Shown: in pieces, positions 10,704 to 21,900 of the stretch | Numbering within the stretch: position 1 is the stretch's first letter | Layout of the letters: each line of letters begins with the position of its first letter | Source of the DNA: Heracleum sosnowskyi | Taxonomy: Eukaryota; Streptophyta; Magnoliopsida; Apiales; Apiaceae | Assembly (NCBI GenBank): GCA_030848705.1 | Contig: CM061240.1 | Coordinates: forward strand, 130,684,998-130,748,997 | Length of the DNA stretch: 64,000 nucleotides | Direction of reading: 5' to 3' | Made by a program: the position numbers and the translations under genes | Notes under the pieces: model-generated | Told to the model about the DNA's origin: nothing | Database searches by the model: none | Seen by the model: only the letters and a program-made list of their open reading frames with translations

Positions 10704-11740
10704 GTACACATACATTCATAGATCTATATTAAAGATCTTAATGTGCAAGTAGTTTTTAGTTGATTAGATTTTGATCTGATGGTTTTAGAATTCGTGAATT
10801 CTCATTTTTGATTCTTTTTGTTGTGTGTATATATACCATGAATAGGCTTTATCGAGGGATTATTCATGATACATCAAAGGAGGGATGTCTCCGTGGCCTA
10901 CCTCTTGTCTTCTTCAGCAGCCTAACACTTCCACCGCTACCAGCATTGTGAGAAGGTGGCACCACGTCAGCAGATGCAAGATCGCAACTAGTCACAGTCA
11001 AAACGTGCAAGGTTGCTCCGGGGACCCGGAATTTTCTTTAAATTTGCAGAGGATAGACATGTAAATACCTTGAAATCCTTTTGTGTCTTGTATACATATT
11101 ACTCTCTAAGCAATAATTAATTAAGGAGAGTTTAATTACCATAATAGTTATTGTTTTTTGTGATTCCACTTCTTTTTTTATTCGGTTGTTCATAAATTAT
11201 ATCACATGATGTACCTTATATTAATCATTATTGTAGATTAAAACTCTAAAAATAACTAATAATTGTTTCGATAAAAAGTTTGAACAATCAAATAATATTC
11301 GCTACTCTTTTCTATCAATTTACCGGTTCTAATGGTCACCACAAATAGTTTTATATACAACATAATATTGTTCACACTTCATAACTGTAATTGGGCATTA
11401 CTCAAAAGTTTAGAAGTTTTTGGGGTTTTACATTAAATTTTGAGTAAGATTCCAAATTACTATGACTATTTAATTGGTGAGATTATATTGAATATTTGGA
11501 CTCATCGTATATAATTATATATATTATCATGAGAATGCCACATGAAATTTAAGGCGAGAGTAACATTTTTGTTGACTCTAACATGCTTCCTTTTATTATA
11601 AAATTGAATAAAAATATCATTTTCTTTTATTGTCCACAAATCTTATTCCATTCAAAGTAATTTTTTTATATTTAAATTTGCCTTACTTTATTGAATAGAT
11701 GATAAATGCAAGAAATAATAATAACCATTGCCTAGTCTGA
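10704..11740. other. Copy 1 sequence, no clear gene
   Basis: A GC-richer patch at 10850-11040 looks exon-like but has no open frame that I can join. The rest is AT-rich and featureless. Confidence 0.35.
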
Positions 11741-12740
11741 TCAAAATCTTTATCATGTGATATATGTATAGATTTCAAGATCTATGTATTTTAATGATAT
11801 TACAAATTTTTCAGAAAAAAATTAATTTATTTGGCTTGAGATCTTAACGGTCAATAGTGATGTGACCGGTACTTCTAACTAGTGTTTTGGTCCGGGTTGA
11901 TGTTTTGATTTTTTTTAAAATATTTATCGACAATCCAACTGTATGGATATCATGATCTATGTATTTTGATGATATTACAAAAATTTCAGAGAATTTTTTT
12001 TTTATTTGGTTCGAGATCTTAACGGCGGTCAATAGTGATTTGACGAGAACTTCTAACTAGTATTTCGTCTCACGTTGATGTTTCGATTTTTTTAAAACTT
12101 TTTTCAACGATCCAACCGTATGGATATCAAGATCTATGTATTTTAATGATATTACAAAAATTTCAGAAAAGAATTACTACCTTCGTTCCTAAATAAATGG
12201 AGGTATACAATTTTTAAAAGTCAAACCTATTCAAGTTTGACCACATATTATACATTATTAGTTTATAATTTTGTAAATTTAAAGAATAAATATGATAGAA
12301 AATCAAATATACTTTTTAATAATATATTTTTCATAATTTTCGTGTCTAACAAAATTTATTAAATATTGGTCAAAGTTAAAATAGTTTGACTTTGAAATTT
12401 CTTAAAACAACAGTTTTGTGGAACGGAAGGTGTAATTTATTTGGTTTGAGATGTTAACAGTAAACTATTCATTTGACAAGTACTTTTAACTATTGTTTCG
12501 TCTCGGATTGGTGTTTCGATTTTTTTAAATGTATTTTGACGATATGGATGTCATGATTTATATATTTTAGTGATATTTCATCAATTTCAGAAAAACATAA
12601 ATTTATTTGTTTTGATATTTTAATAGTCAAATAATTATTTAACTAATACATTTAACTCGTGTTTCTTCCCGAATTGTTGTTTCAGCTTTTTTAAAATATT
12701 CCCAATGATGAAACCGTACGGATTTAAAAATTTATATATT
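11740..12740. repeat. Degenerate tandem repeat of about 180 bp, copy 1
   Basis: Phrases such as GATCTATGTATTTTAATGAT, GAGATCTTAACGGTCAA, TTCTAACTAGTATTTCGTC and AACCGTATGGATATCA recur in the same order starting near 11770, 11950, 12130 and, more diverged, after 12440. The third and fourth units are split by a MITE. A similar single unit is present inside CACTA-2 at 33570-33725. Confidence 0.65.
12177..12432. mobile_element. Stowaway-like MITE, copy 1
   Basis: The left end reads CTACCTTCGTTCC and the inverted right end CACCTTCCGTTCC, with TA on both sides. The inside has the matched words AAAGTCAAACCTATTCAAGT and CAAAGTTAAAATAGTTTGAC near the two ends. Size about 256 bp. Mariner-type MITEs have this terminal consensus and TA target. 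Confidence 0.7.
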
Positions 12741-12899
12741 TTCATAATATTAAAAAATAAATTTAAAAATAAATTTATTTTTTAAAAATAATTGTTGTAA
12801 CCCAAATTTATTTTCCCTCCAATGCTTTTCTTTTCCCCCTTGGCCAATAATTCATTTTCCCGTATGAAAATTCAGTCCCCCCTTACTGTCTGTCTCACA

Positions 12900-13303
12900 T
12901 ATAAAACCAAAATCAACCTTATCTAAGAAAAACAGATCTCTCTCTCTCATTTTTACAATCAATACGTAAGTTTGTATATGTGTGTATCTATCTCTAGGCA
13001 ACACAAATCATCTAAATCACCCCTTGCTCTGTTTCAGATTTGTGAATTTGCATCTAATTTTGCATACACTTGAAACATAGATTATATTATGAATCATTAT
13101 CATATCTACCAAGTAATTGACCATGGAAAATATTCCAAAATATTGCTTTTAATTTGTGTTTAATTTGCATCTAATATTGCTTCCGATTTTTGCAGGAAGC
13201 GGGGATTAGAGTTAGAGGCATGGAGGAAGAGATATCTAGATTGCATAAGAATTTAGATGAGAAAAATGGGTAGTATCAGCAAGCAGCCTCTACAGCGGAG
13301 AAG
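12900..13303 (+). pseudogene. Two-exon gene start fragment, copy 1 (unidentified, one nonsense codon)
   Basis: TATAAAA at 12900-12906 is followed by a CT-rich leader ending at a GTAAGT donor (about 12967). The next exon, 13195-13303, follows TTTTTGCAG and starts with ATG at 13220 (MEEEISRLHKNLDEKN). It ends at a GT donor at 13304. In this copy codon 18 is TAG (13271-13273), where copy 2 has CAG. The product looks like a short coiled coil; I do not recognise the family. Confidence 0.45.
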
Positions 13304-13593
13304 GTATAATTTGCCAATTTGATAATGATTAATTTTCTTTAAAATTCTCTATTTATTTATATGATTTGTTACCTGCCCTGGAAACCAAGTCTAGATCCTA
13401 AATAATTGTTTCCTAGATCTAATTTGGGCTGTTTGGTTTAAATTTTTTGTGACTTGAGAAGTTGCAAGCCAACATTTGTTGCAAGATGTACATTTTAGCT
13501 ACTTTTTGGACTTTGCCAAACAGCTCTTTGGATTATTATTTAATTTAATTGTTTTGCCGTTCAATCAGACTGTTTTGTGGCTTTCCCCTCATG

Positions 13594-13719
13594 AGGCAAC
13601 ACAAGTTCAAGTTTAGCAACAATACAAGTTTAGGAATGGATAATGAAGTCAAAATGTCTGCAGGTCCTATGAGGCAAAGTAGTTCTCCTGCTGGATTTTT
13701 CTCCAACCTTACTAATTAA
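13594..13719 (+). pseudogene. Possible bHLH (FBH-like) exon fragment, copy 1
   Basis: The open stretch MDNEVKMSAGPMRQSSSPAG (ATG at 13636) and on to SNLTN ends at TAA, 13717-13719. The phrase MRQSSSPAGFFSN resembles a conserved motif upstream of the bHLH domain in the FBH/bHLH122 group. The basic helix-loop-helix itself is absent. In copy 2 CACTA-3 has inserted at the codon after the ATG (target AAT, 13635-13637). Confidence 0.4.
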
Positions 13720-13840
13720 TCTGGTATTGTTCAAGTTCTTGATCTTTTTATAATGATTAAAATTTTACATTATCTTTTGTAGGTACAGAGTCCTCTAACC
13801 TTTTAATTCTTTAATTTCTGTATTATTATCTCCTACTTGG

Positions 13841-15111
13841 TGTTATAGCCAAAATTCGGTATCGGGTTTTTAAAGAAGATTCGGATCAAGTAATAATCAA
13901 TTGGGGATATCCAAGGTGCAATTAGGGATTGAATTAATACAAGGGAAGCTCAAGACTCGTCCTCATAGGGTAGAGGGCGCGCATCTTTGGTCGTCCAACC
14001 TCTGAGGACGCGTCCTCTTGGTGTGCATTGACAACTTGATATGAGTGGATGTCTTGACAGAGAATAACAGCTAGATTGACATATGATTAGCATATGGAAG
14101 ACTTAGGGTGTGCCCTCATAGGGGTAAGGGCGCGCTCCTTTAGGTCGTCTACCCCTTGAGGACGCGTCCTCTTGGTTTAAAGTAGCTACTTGGTGGTGAA
14201 GGATGACTCCATTGGCTTGATAATGACAAGATATTGAAGACTTCTCCCTTAGGATGTCTCCTAAGGGAGGGATGTCCATGATTGAAGGCCTCCAGGGGTT
14301 TTCCTGATGATGATTTCTGTGATTGAAGGCCTCCAGGGGTTTGCCTGATGATTAAAGAATTCCCTCCTATGATGTACCCTAGGAGGGGGATGTCCGTTGT
14401 TGAAGGCCTCCAGGGGTATGCCTGATGATTGAAGGCCTCCTCCTGTATTCAATGGGCGCGTCCTCATTGGGGATGTGGGGTAAATCTTGGTGTGTGCTTT
14501 GGGAGCTCTGTTCCTGCATTCAATGGGCGCGTCCTCATTGGGGAACTTTGGAGTAATCCTGCACGTTGCACCCAAACGCTTGGGATCACTTGTCCTGCAA
14601 TCTGGTGGGTGCTTCTCATTCGGGGGACAAGGACGTGTCTGACATTTGGGGTAAGTCATGGCTATACCTGCAACTACTTTGGTCAGGGAGACAGCTGGTA
14701 GCGGTTAGTGTCGGCTCCTAAGTTGGGTCAATGCCGTATCCGTGAAGTCCCTAGACTGTAGTTGAGCCTTGGGCCTTTGTGACTAGGCCTCATCGTCAGA
14801 CATTCCTAAAGAGAGTCAGAGTCTAATTATGGAAGGCGGTGGAAGACTTCTTATGGGCAGAGACCAAGCCCATGGAGGTAACTTTCTCCCCAAGAACTAT
14901 GTTGGGCTTGATTCCCTATAAATACGGGGTACGTAGGCACATTGTAAGGGGTTGGAAGCGAAGAGCTCAACGAGCCACCACAAAGAAAACCCTTACAATC
15001 TCAGCCCCCAATTCATCACAACCACCACACTCCGGCGAAGAACCACTGTCATAGATCTTGATTCCGGTGACAAACCTCAAACTTTGTTAATACCAAATTC
15101 CTCCGTTAACA
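13841..15111 (+). repeat. LTR of a second gypsy-type element (Tat-2)
   Basis: It begins TGTTATAGCC exactly where copy 1 stops matching copy 2, and ends CCGTTAACA just before a primer binding site. A TATA box (CTATAAATACGG, about 14917) lies 195 bases from the end. Inside, a unit containing AAGGCCTCCAGGGG recurs at about 14286, 14328 and 14403. The palindrome GGACGCGTCC occurs at 14006 and 14160, and GGGCGCGTCC at 14454 and 14525. The 5 bases before the LTR, CTTGG, should be the target duplication, but the other copy was not found. Confidence 0.75.
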
Positions 15112-16020
15112 AATTGGCGCTAGAAGGAGGGGTGCTGATCAAGATCATAATCTCAGGAGGAAGAAATATCTCTTCATGATGAAAGTTATTAGAAGAAGGT
15201 CTGCCACGATTCAAAGGATGGCCATGGATACGACTTCATGCTGGCGGCAAGGAGGAAGATCCAAAGATGGTGATTTCAAGACGATGATTCCTGACTGGGA
15301 GTTCGAAGAAGATCTGGAGAAGAAGATATCAAGGCGATTCAGATCTGAAGGCAGCAGTTTCTATGTATACTGGGGGGGTGATTCCGAGCAAGATCCTAAA
15401 AAGAAGGCGCAATTATCGGGAGCACGTCATCATCTTCTTGACACGCCCTCAAGGTAACACCTAACTTGCTTTGTTGTGGTTCCTGTTATCTGTTCCTTGA
15501 ATTATTGCAGGTAGAAGATTGTGAAGGAAAATTCCCAAGAACCCTTAGGGCGCCCAAAGAGTGATGCTCGAGGGTCAGATGACTTCCAACAACTGTTGGG
15601 AGAATTCGATGATGGAACACGTCCTCTTCTGCAGGACGCGTCCTCCAGGTACTTTTTGAAATTTTCGATTATTCAGTTTTTTGACAGGTGGAAAATTCCT
15701 ACTTGGAAGAATATCTCAAGAATTATCAAGCTATACGTTCCAACCCGAAAGGACGCGTTCTCTGCTTCAAAGATGCCCTCTCAGCATGTCAAAGGTCCCA
15801 ATGATCGTTTCTCCCCGAGGACGCGTCCAATGGAAAAATGTCTACAAACAACTATAATGAAGATAAATAATGATCAGACAAGCTCCAATACTTGAGCCCC
15901 CTTGTCATCTCTCAAGTGTGTCATTTCTTCAGGGCGCGTACTCCGAAGATACTCCGATATGCGGCTTCCTAGGTTTTTAGGACGCGTCCTTCCTCTATGG
16001 CGTGCCCTCAGGAAAAAGAA
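15112..16020 (+). mobile_element. Tat-2 PBS and truncated interior
   Basis: The primer binding site TGGCGCTAGAAGGAGGGG at 15115-15132 follows the LTR by three bases, as in gypsy elements. The leader that follows has only short open frames and no Gag or Pol motif. GGACGCGTCC recurs at 15634, 15819 and 15980, with a near copy at 15751, in the same element as the LTR copies. The 3' LTR is missing, so the element is truncated or rearranged. Confidence 0.65.
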
Positions 16021-16064
16021 CTACAGCTTAACATGAACTCCAGCGATTTTTAGAGGAAGATAAT

Positions 16065-16352
16065 AGGGAGGCGAGACCCCATGATCCAAAGAGAGTGCCC
16101 CCTGGTTACAGGTTGAGGCCCCATGGACATGAGTGAGCCCCCTCATGTAACAATTTAATCGATAGTATGAGAGAGTGACCCCATGATCCATAGTAAGTGC
16201 CTCCTGATTACAGGTCGAGGCCCCATGGACATGAGCGAGCCCCATCACGTGACAGTTCAATAGATGATATGGGAGAGCGGCCCCATGATCCAAAGAGAGT
16301 GCCCCCTGATTACAGGTTAAGGCCCCATGGACATGGGTGAGCCCCCTCATGT
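16065..16352. repeat. 102-bp minisatellite
   Basis: Units containing CCCCATGATCC start near 16076, 16178 and 16280, 102 bp apart. Each unit also has GATTACAGGT and CCCCATGGACATG. Because 102 is a multiple of 3, the minus strand shows an open frame of three 34-residue repeats (16021-16350). I regard that as a by-product. Confidence 0.85.
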
Positions 16353-16379
16353 GTAATACCCCTACCTTTCTCTACACAT

Positions 16380-16452
16380 GCAAAGACATCGCTTCTCTTT
16401 TTCAATAGACATCGGTTTTTAGCCGATGTCTAATGCAGTTTTTCTAGTAGTG
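16380..16452. mobile_element. CACTA terminus (right end only)
   Basis: The last bases, read inverted, are CACTACTAGAAAAACTGCAT followed by TAGACATCGG, a common plant CACTA terminal repeat. The words GACATCGG and CCGATGTC alternate just inside. I could not find the partner end in the window. It may be a truncated element that also contributes the minisatellite. Confidence 0.6.
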
Positions 16453-17474
16453 CCCGCCAAAAATTGGTCTTAACCTATAACCTTTTGATATGTATAACTT
16501 TATGTTCACATATACAACTACTAAACCAAATCACATTTTGTAAGACATTTTAAAATCACTAGCTACATGCTAGAATAACCCATTTACCAGTTTCTATGTA
16601 ATATTTATTTTATAATTTATTAAGGATAAAAGTGCCTATATAATTATACTAATTTTAATACTTCTGATTTTGATGGGAATTGAACCCATGACATTCATAT
16701 ACTTATAAATTTATATTCACGTTTATTTTATAATTTATTAGCAATAAAATCAATGAAATATTTTTTATCTGTAATAATTAAAAATGTTGATTAGGGAGAG
16801 AAAATATAAATGAATAGATATGATATCATCGAAGTTAGAAGTAAAAGGCAACGAAGTGACTCGAAATTGGTCTACAAAATCGGTGTGAGGAGGTAGATGA
16901 TGGAAAATAAGCAGGATTCAAGGTAAACGGGTGAAAGTGATTAATGATTTATAAAAAAAATTCTGGCTAAGATTTAAATTAGATTAAAAAATGTGAGGTT
17001 CAGATTGGGTCTGAATTCTCAATTTAAAGTGAATTTTTATTAAATACCCGCATATATGTAAATTTGTCTTCGAATATATAATTTTGACCAATATATTCTT
17101 ATATATAGTTAATTTAAAAAATACAAATATTTTATATTATAATAGAACCCGTAACTTTTAAATAACCATAACACCTTTTGATCATATTCTCAAAATCTTT
17201 AACTAAACTAATAATTATTATGTTATATTCTCTTAGAAAATTATTACAATATTCTCTCTTTTAAATATTATTTTATATATTAGTCGAATGACCAGAGTAT
17301 GTTTATTATTAAATTAGTAAAAACAATGTCAAAGGGTTTTGATATCTTTAATCTCTCACACTCTATTTTTGTATCATTTTCGTAATATGCTAATGGTCCT
17401 AATTTCATACAAAAGGAGTTTTACAAATTATATATGGGTGTATGCACACACGCACACACTATTATAATACTTAA
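16453..17474. other. Sequence left of duplicated copy 2, no gene
   Basis: AT-rich with no coding signal. At about 16672-16690 the minus strand reads GGGTTCAATTCCC, which fits a tRNA B box and may be a decayed SINE. This block may correspond to the part of copy 1 that lies beyond Tat-1 outside the window. Confidence 0.35.
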
Positions 17475-17749
17475 GTAGTGATATACCAATTTCACTTGAG
17501 TTTTAATCAATAATATAAGAGTTTTATCCCACGACTAATGAAATTTGAAAAATCGCTGATATGTACAATGTCTTAAGATCCCGAATATGGTATATGTATT
17601 TTTTTTTAATTCGAGGCTCTCATTTTTGGTGTTGCCTCAAATGAAAATGTTATTTTTTGGATGCTTCAATATCGTTGTTATGCCTATCTTCTTTTCGTAT
17701 ATTAAATTTTAATGCACACGTGAGTTTTTACAACAGAGTTCATTTAGTG
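17475..17749. repeat. Duplicated segment copy 2, part 1
   Basis: Matches 9334-9608 with few differences. It ends in the 5-bp target TAGTG (17745-17749) of the copia element. Confidence 0.9.
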
Positions 17750-18767
17750 TGTTAATCCCAAATGACCTAACAGAATTGTAGAAGGGGGGGTTGAATACAA
17801 TTCTTGATATTTCTTTAACTTAAAAGTACTTTATAAAATTAAACTGAACTGAATAAATAAAAACACAAGATATAAATAATTCAGTTGGATTGTTTGATGA
17901 TCCAACTGAAGTGTTTTTATTACGGAAATAATCTGTGATACAAATGTACACAGCTGCTCAGTTACAAGGTTGTTGAGAAGAAAAATGCTCTCAAAGATAG
18001 CTAATACAAACTCTTTGTTTTTCTTCACACCTCTAAAGTAACTGCTACACTTGGTTATATAAACCCAAGTTTACAACCCTATTTTTGGCTACACTAAAAG
18101 TACAATGAGTAACCGCCAATAGTTTGCTTTTCATCCCTTTGTCCAGTGGTCCTTGGAGATCCTTGCTTTTGTCTTTATGCTTATTATGATCACTCCCAAG
18201 AGCCCAATTGGAAACTGGGATGTTTCCTTATTCCCCATGTCCATGTTAATGGTTTCCAATGCAAAGTACACTTCCACATCTCCTTTTTGATCTGTCAGGA
18301 ACCTGTCACTATCACTTTGTCAATTATATAGAAAAGCAATAATGATTCGTTGATGGCATGGAGATGTGTTTCGTTGATAGCTTTATTCTCCATTTCGTTG
18401 ATGGTGTTTCCCTTGTTTCGTTGATGGGTAAACTCCATACCGTTGACAGAGTAATCTTCATACCGTTGACATGTCTTCACTTAGGCAAAATTACAAGGCA
18501 TAATATATGTACAATTAACCAACCTATTTTGCCTATCTAGTACTTAGTCAACATGACTTAGAAAACCTATCTGATACATACAACAAAATGCCTATCATAC
18601 TGTGAAGTATTGTACAATGCAATTGCTACAACACTCATTTCGTTGATGAGCTTCCTGTCAACGAAACACTGCAAAGCATGCTATTTCGTTGACAGTTACA
18701 AAAGAACTTAATACAAAATCTACTAAGTGTTTTTATCATTATCATCAAGAACAACATATTCCTAACA
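17750..18767 (-). repeat. Copia 3' LTR
   Basis: Begins TGTTAATCCC and ends CCTAACA on the plus strand (TG...CA). On the element strand a TATA box (TATATAA) lies near 18056-18063. U3 therefore runs from 18767 down to there and holds nine CGTTGA-type motifs. Their positions are 18348, 18372, 18396, 18419, 18441, 18464, 18641, 18658 (reverse) and 18687. The first six are spaced 22-24 bp. It differs from the 5' LTR at 17931 (A against G) and by one G in the run near 17786. Confidence 0.95.
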
Positions 18768-18782
18768 ATCTCCCCCAATTTA
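18768..18782 (-). other. Copia polypurine tract
   Basis: On the element strand the bases just before the 3' LTR read AAATTGGGGGAGAT. This purine run is the primer for plus-strand DNA synthesis. The 170 bases between it and ORF3 hold no gene. Confidence 0.85.
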
Positions 18783-18953
18783 TGACTGATAGAATAACAG
18801 CCATAAATCAAGAGCCTTGATGATAACAAAAACACTCAGGCATATTACACATGATAAAAGTAAAAATTGTATTGAGCTTCATAAAGTTTTAGAAATAAAG
18901 CTAGACTTACAAGACTAATGCCCAAATGTGCTCCTCTAGACTGAGCAAATAAT

Positions 18954-21900
18954 TCATCTTTGTCTTCTTTGGGGCATAGTCTTCTTCCCTCTCCTAGAGT
19001 TGTTCTCCTCAATCTGGACCTGTAGCCTTCTGTAAAAGATCTTCTCTTCTTCATCTTGATCACCAAGCTTGGATTGCATAAACCTTAGAGTCTGATTAGA
19101 TGCCTTGTCCAGCTGGTCTTCCATCCTGAAGAACCTTCTGCAGTTGTCCTTGTCCTTGAATTCCATCATCCAGAAAGGTTGAAGATGGATCTTCTTTCCT
19201 GTTGAGGGCACTCTTAGCATCCTGGGAAGAGCCTCAGGCTTGTTCCAGCTAGCCTTTATTTGACATATTTTGGAGACCACCTCAGACTTGGCTGTTTTGG
19301 TGAAGCCAAAGTCTTTCTTCAAGCATCTAAACACTGTGAGTAGTGTTTGGTAGTCTTCTCCTAGAATTCTGTAGAGAGGCCAAATTTGTTCTCTACCACC
19401 CTTGTATGTGAAAACCAATCTTTCAGGTAGCTTCTGAGAAGCTGCAATGCCCCTTACTTCCACCAGGTTGTCTAAATCAAGATGCAAACTGGATTCTTCC
19501 CTGATGTCAGCAATGTACATGCAGTCCTCTGGATTTGAAGGGGGTTTTTGAGGTTGTGGCTTTCTCACAAATACTGGCTTTGCCTTGACAGCCCTTTGCT
19601 TCAATTTCTTCTTTGGATCCATCTCAAAAAGGAATTTAGGAAAATTAGCCTCATCAAGCTCAATTGGCTCTTCCTTTGGCTCAATTGGCTGATCATGATA
19701 ATTAACAAGATGTTTGGGATCACAGGCTAACTTTAAAGATGGATCAGGAATTGTTGGAGGTACAGAAGAGTCTGATGCAATACTCTGAGAGTCATCATTT
19801 TCAAAGGTTATGTTTCTTCTAGCCCTTGCCTTTGGTTGCCTTGTACTCTTCTTTTCACTCCTTTCCTCTTGGGCTTTTTCTTCTTGCTGTCTTTCTTCTT
19901 CATCAAGAGATTGAGCAACTGCAAGAGCTTGCATTGCTGCTCTTTCTGATTCTTCAGCTTTAGCTTCAGCAAAGTTTGGGTGACCAGCCCAAACACAAAT
20001 TTCTTGTCCATTCCTGTAGACAATTGCCCTTTGTTTCCTTATCTCATAATCATTGCTTTCCTTGCTTTTTGTGATGAGAAGTCCAAGTAGCTTGTGCTCA
20101 TCTGGATAAGGTGCAGGATAGAAAGTTCTTGCTATGTTTTTGCCTTTTGGTTTAGCAGGAGACTTGGGAGATAAGCTTCTTTGTAATGTAGCTTCTTCCA
20201 CATCCCTAATGCATGAAGTTTGTCCTTTCTCCTTTCTTGGTCCTAGAATGACTCCATGTAGAAGGGGCTCTATAGCATAAGAGCTCTTGAACTGTGGCTC
20301 CACTTGTACAGTCACCATTGCATTTGTTGATGGCTGATCTGTCTTTGAAGATTCAGTAATTTTCTTGAACCTTGCTTCTATGTTGGACCAATGATCTTTG
20401 ATCTGTTCTGCAAGTTGTATCCTCATAGAAGCTTCCTGGATCAAGTCAATGCTATCCTTATTCTTCTTTCCAAACTCCCCCATTGCTAGTGGCTCCTGTG
20501 GCAATGTGATGGCTGGGACCAGCACCTTTGTGATTTGAATGGTTAGCTCCTGAGATTTCTCCCCCTTTTTGTTATCATCAAGAGAGACAACTGGGAGTCC
20601 TTGAGCTGCCACTAGCTGGGCCAAAAGTTGAGTCTGCTTCTCCTGTTCCTTTTGCATTTGAGATAAAGTAGCTTCCACCTTGTCCACTCTAGAAGAGAGA
20701 GTCTTCAAGGAGGTAGCCACTTCAGGTTCCTTAGAGAAAAACCTGTTCATTTTGGACATAGTGAGAAGAGGGAGCTTTTCATCCATCATCCTGTAGTTAG
20801 CATCCCTGAAATTGCTAATAGAGGCCTTGATTTCTGTAGCCTCAATCCTTGTCTGCATCATTTGTAGCCTTTGAATTTCCAGAGAATCCATGATGGCCTT
20901 GTAGAATTTCTTGTCCCTTGCATTTGCAGACTCATGAGCTAAGTAGGCTTCATTGTACTGCCTGGAGATAGCAGCATCTAGAGTGGCTCTACCATGCATA
21001 CCTTGAGAAAGCCAGCCTGGTGAAGGAGGCACCATAGAAGTCCCAGTCTGTGAAGTGGTGGCCACCTGTAGATTATCACCATAGCTGTCCTCATCATCAG
21101 AAAACTCAAATTCTCCACTTGCTGCGGCTCCTGAAGGTAGATTGGTCAGGGCATCCTTTGCTCTTTGCATTGATGCAGTTGTATGAATTAGATTTAGTGA
21201 CCTTTCTGCCTCCACATTGCCCTGCTGAGCCATAATTTGATAGGCTGGCACAGGATGAGTAAAGGTCTCAGGATCCAGGGAAATACTATCCAGAGTTTGC
21301 TGATAATGCTCTTGGAAAGTAAGTTCCCTTTCTCCCTCACTGACCTCCATTAACTCACTTGCAATGGCTGCTTCCCTCCTTATAGCTCCTGTAGTCCCTT
21401 CTCTCTCTCCACTCTTTTCTTGCATCATGGGCTCCCCATGGCTCACACCTCTCACACCCTCACCTTCACCTACTAAGGTGGTACTCTCAATCTCTCCTTT
21501 TGCCTGGCTGGAAGAAATAGCCAGCCTCTCACTCACATTCTCTCCTTTTGCCTGGCTGCAAGCCAGCCTCTCAGTTTCACTCCCTCTCAGTCCTAGAAGT
21601 GTCTCAACTACCACTAGATCATCTGCACTAGTTGTGGGAACAACTTGATTTTCAATTAAAGGTGCAGAGTGAACTATCAACGGAATGGTAGTTTGAACTG
21701 TCAACGGTATGGATACCGTTGATGGAGAAACACTTGTCAACGAAATAGACTGTTTCGTTGATGAAGTCAAGAAAGCACTTTGAAAATGAGAAATTACAGT
21801 GGAGTCTGTGGTGATTGATTTTAAAGAATGGTCCACAGATCCCCTTGCAACTTCAGGAAAAATTGGTTGATGGCCCAACAAATCACTTAACAAGTGATGG

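Larger units (their letters stand above)
9334..13840. repeat. Duplicated segment, copy 1
   Basis: This 4.5-kb block is nearly the same as the concatenation of 17475-17749, 30842-30922, 37663-41619 and 52660-52860. Differences are scattered substitutions and small indels, for example a few extra bases near 39305. Copy 1 is uninterrupted and preserves the empty target site of three insertions found in copy 2: at 9604-9608, 9687-9689 and 13635-13637. It holds several exon-like pieces but no complete gene. Its left continuation is cut off by Tat-1 and its right by the LTR at 13841. Confidence 0.9.

Noticed and set aside
9334..13840. Duplicated gene-fragment segment as a Helitron
   Set aside because: I found no TC start or hairpin plus CTRR end at its edges, and the true edges are hidden by insertions.
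16021..16350. Minus-strand ORF with three 34-residue repeats
   Set aside because: The repeat is 102 bp, a multiple of three, so openness is automatic. No other sign of coding.
18340..18475. Regularly spaced short repeat considered as a CRISPR array
   Set aside because: The repeated word is only 6-10 bases, the spacing equals the period rather than repeat plus spacer, and the setting is a plant LTR.
17831..18540. Short ORFs in the copia LTRs (also 29900-30609)
   Set aside because: They lie in U3, R and U5 and are duplicated only because the LTR is. None has a domain.
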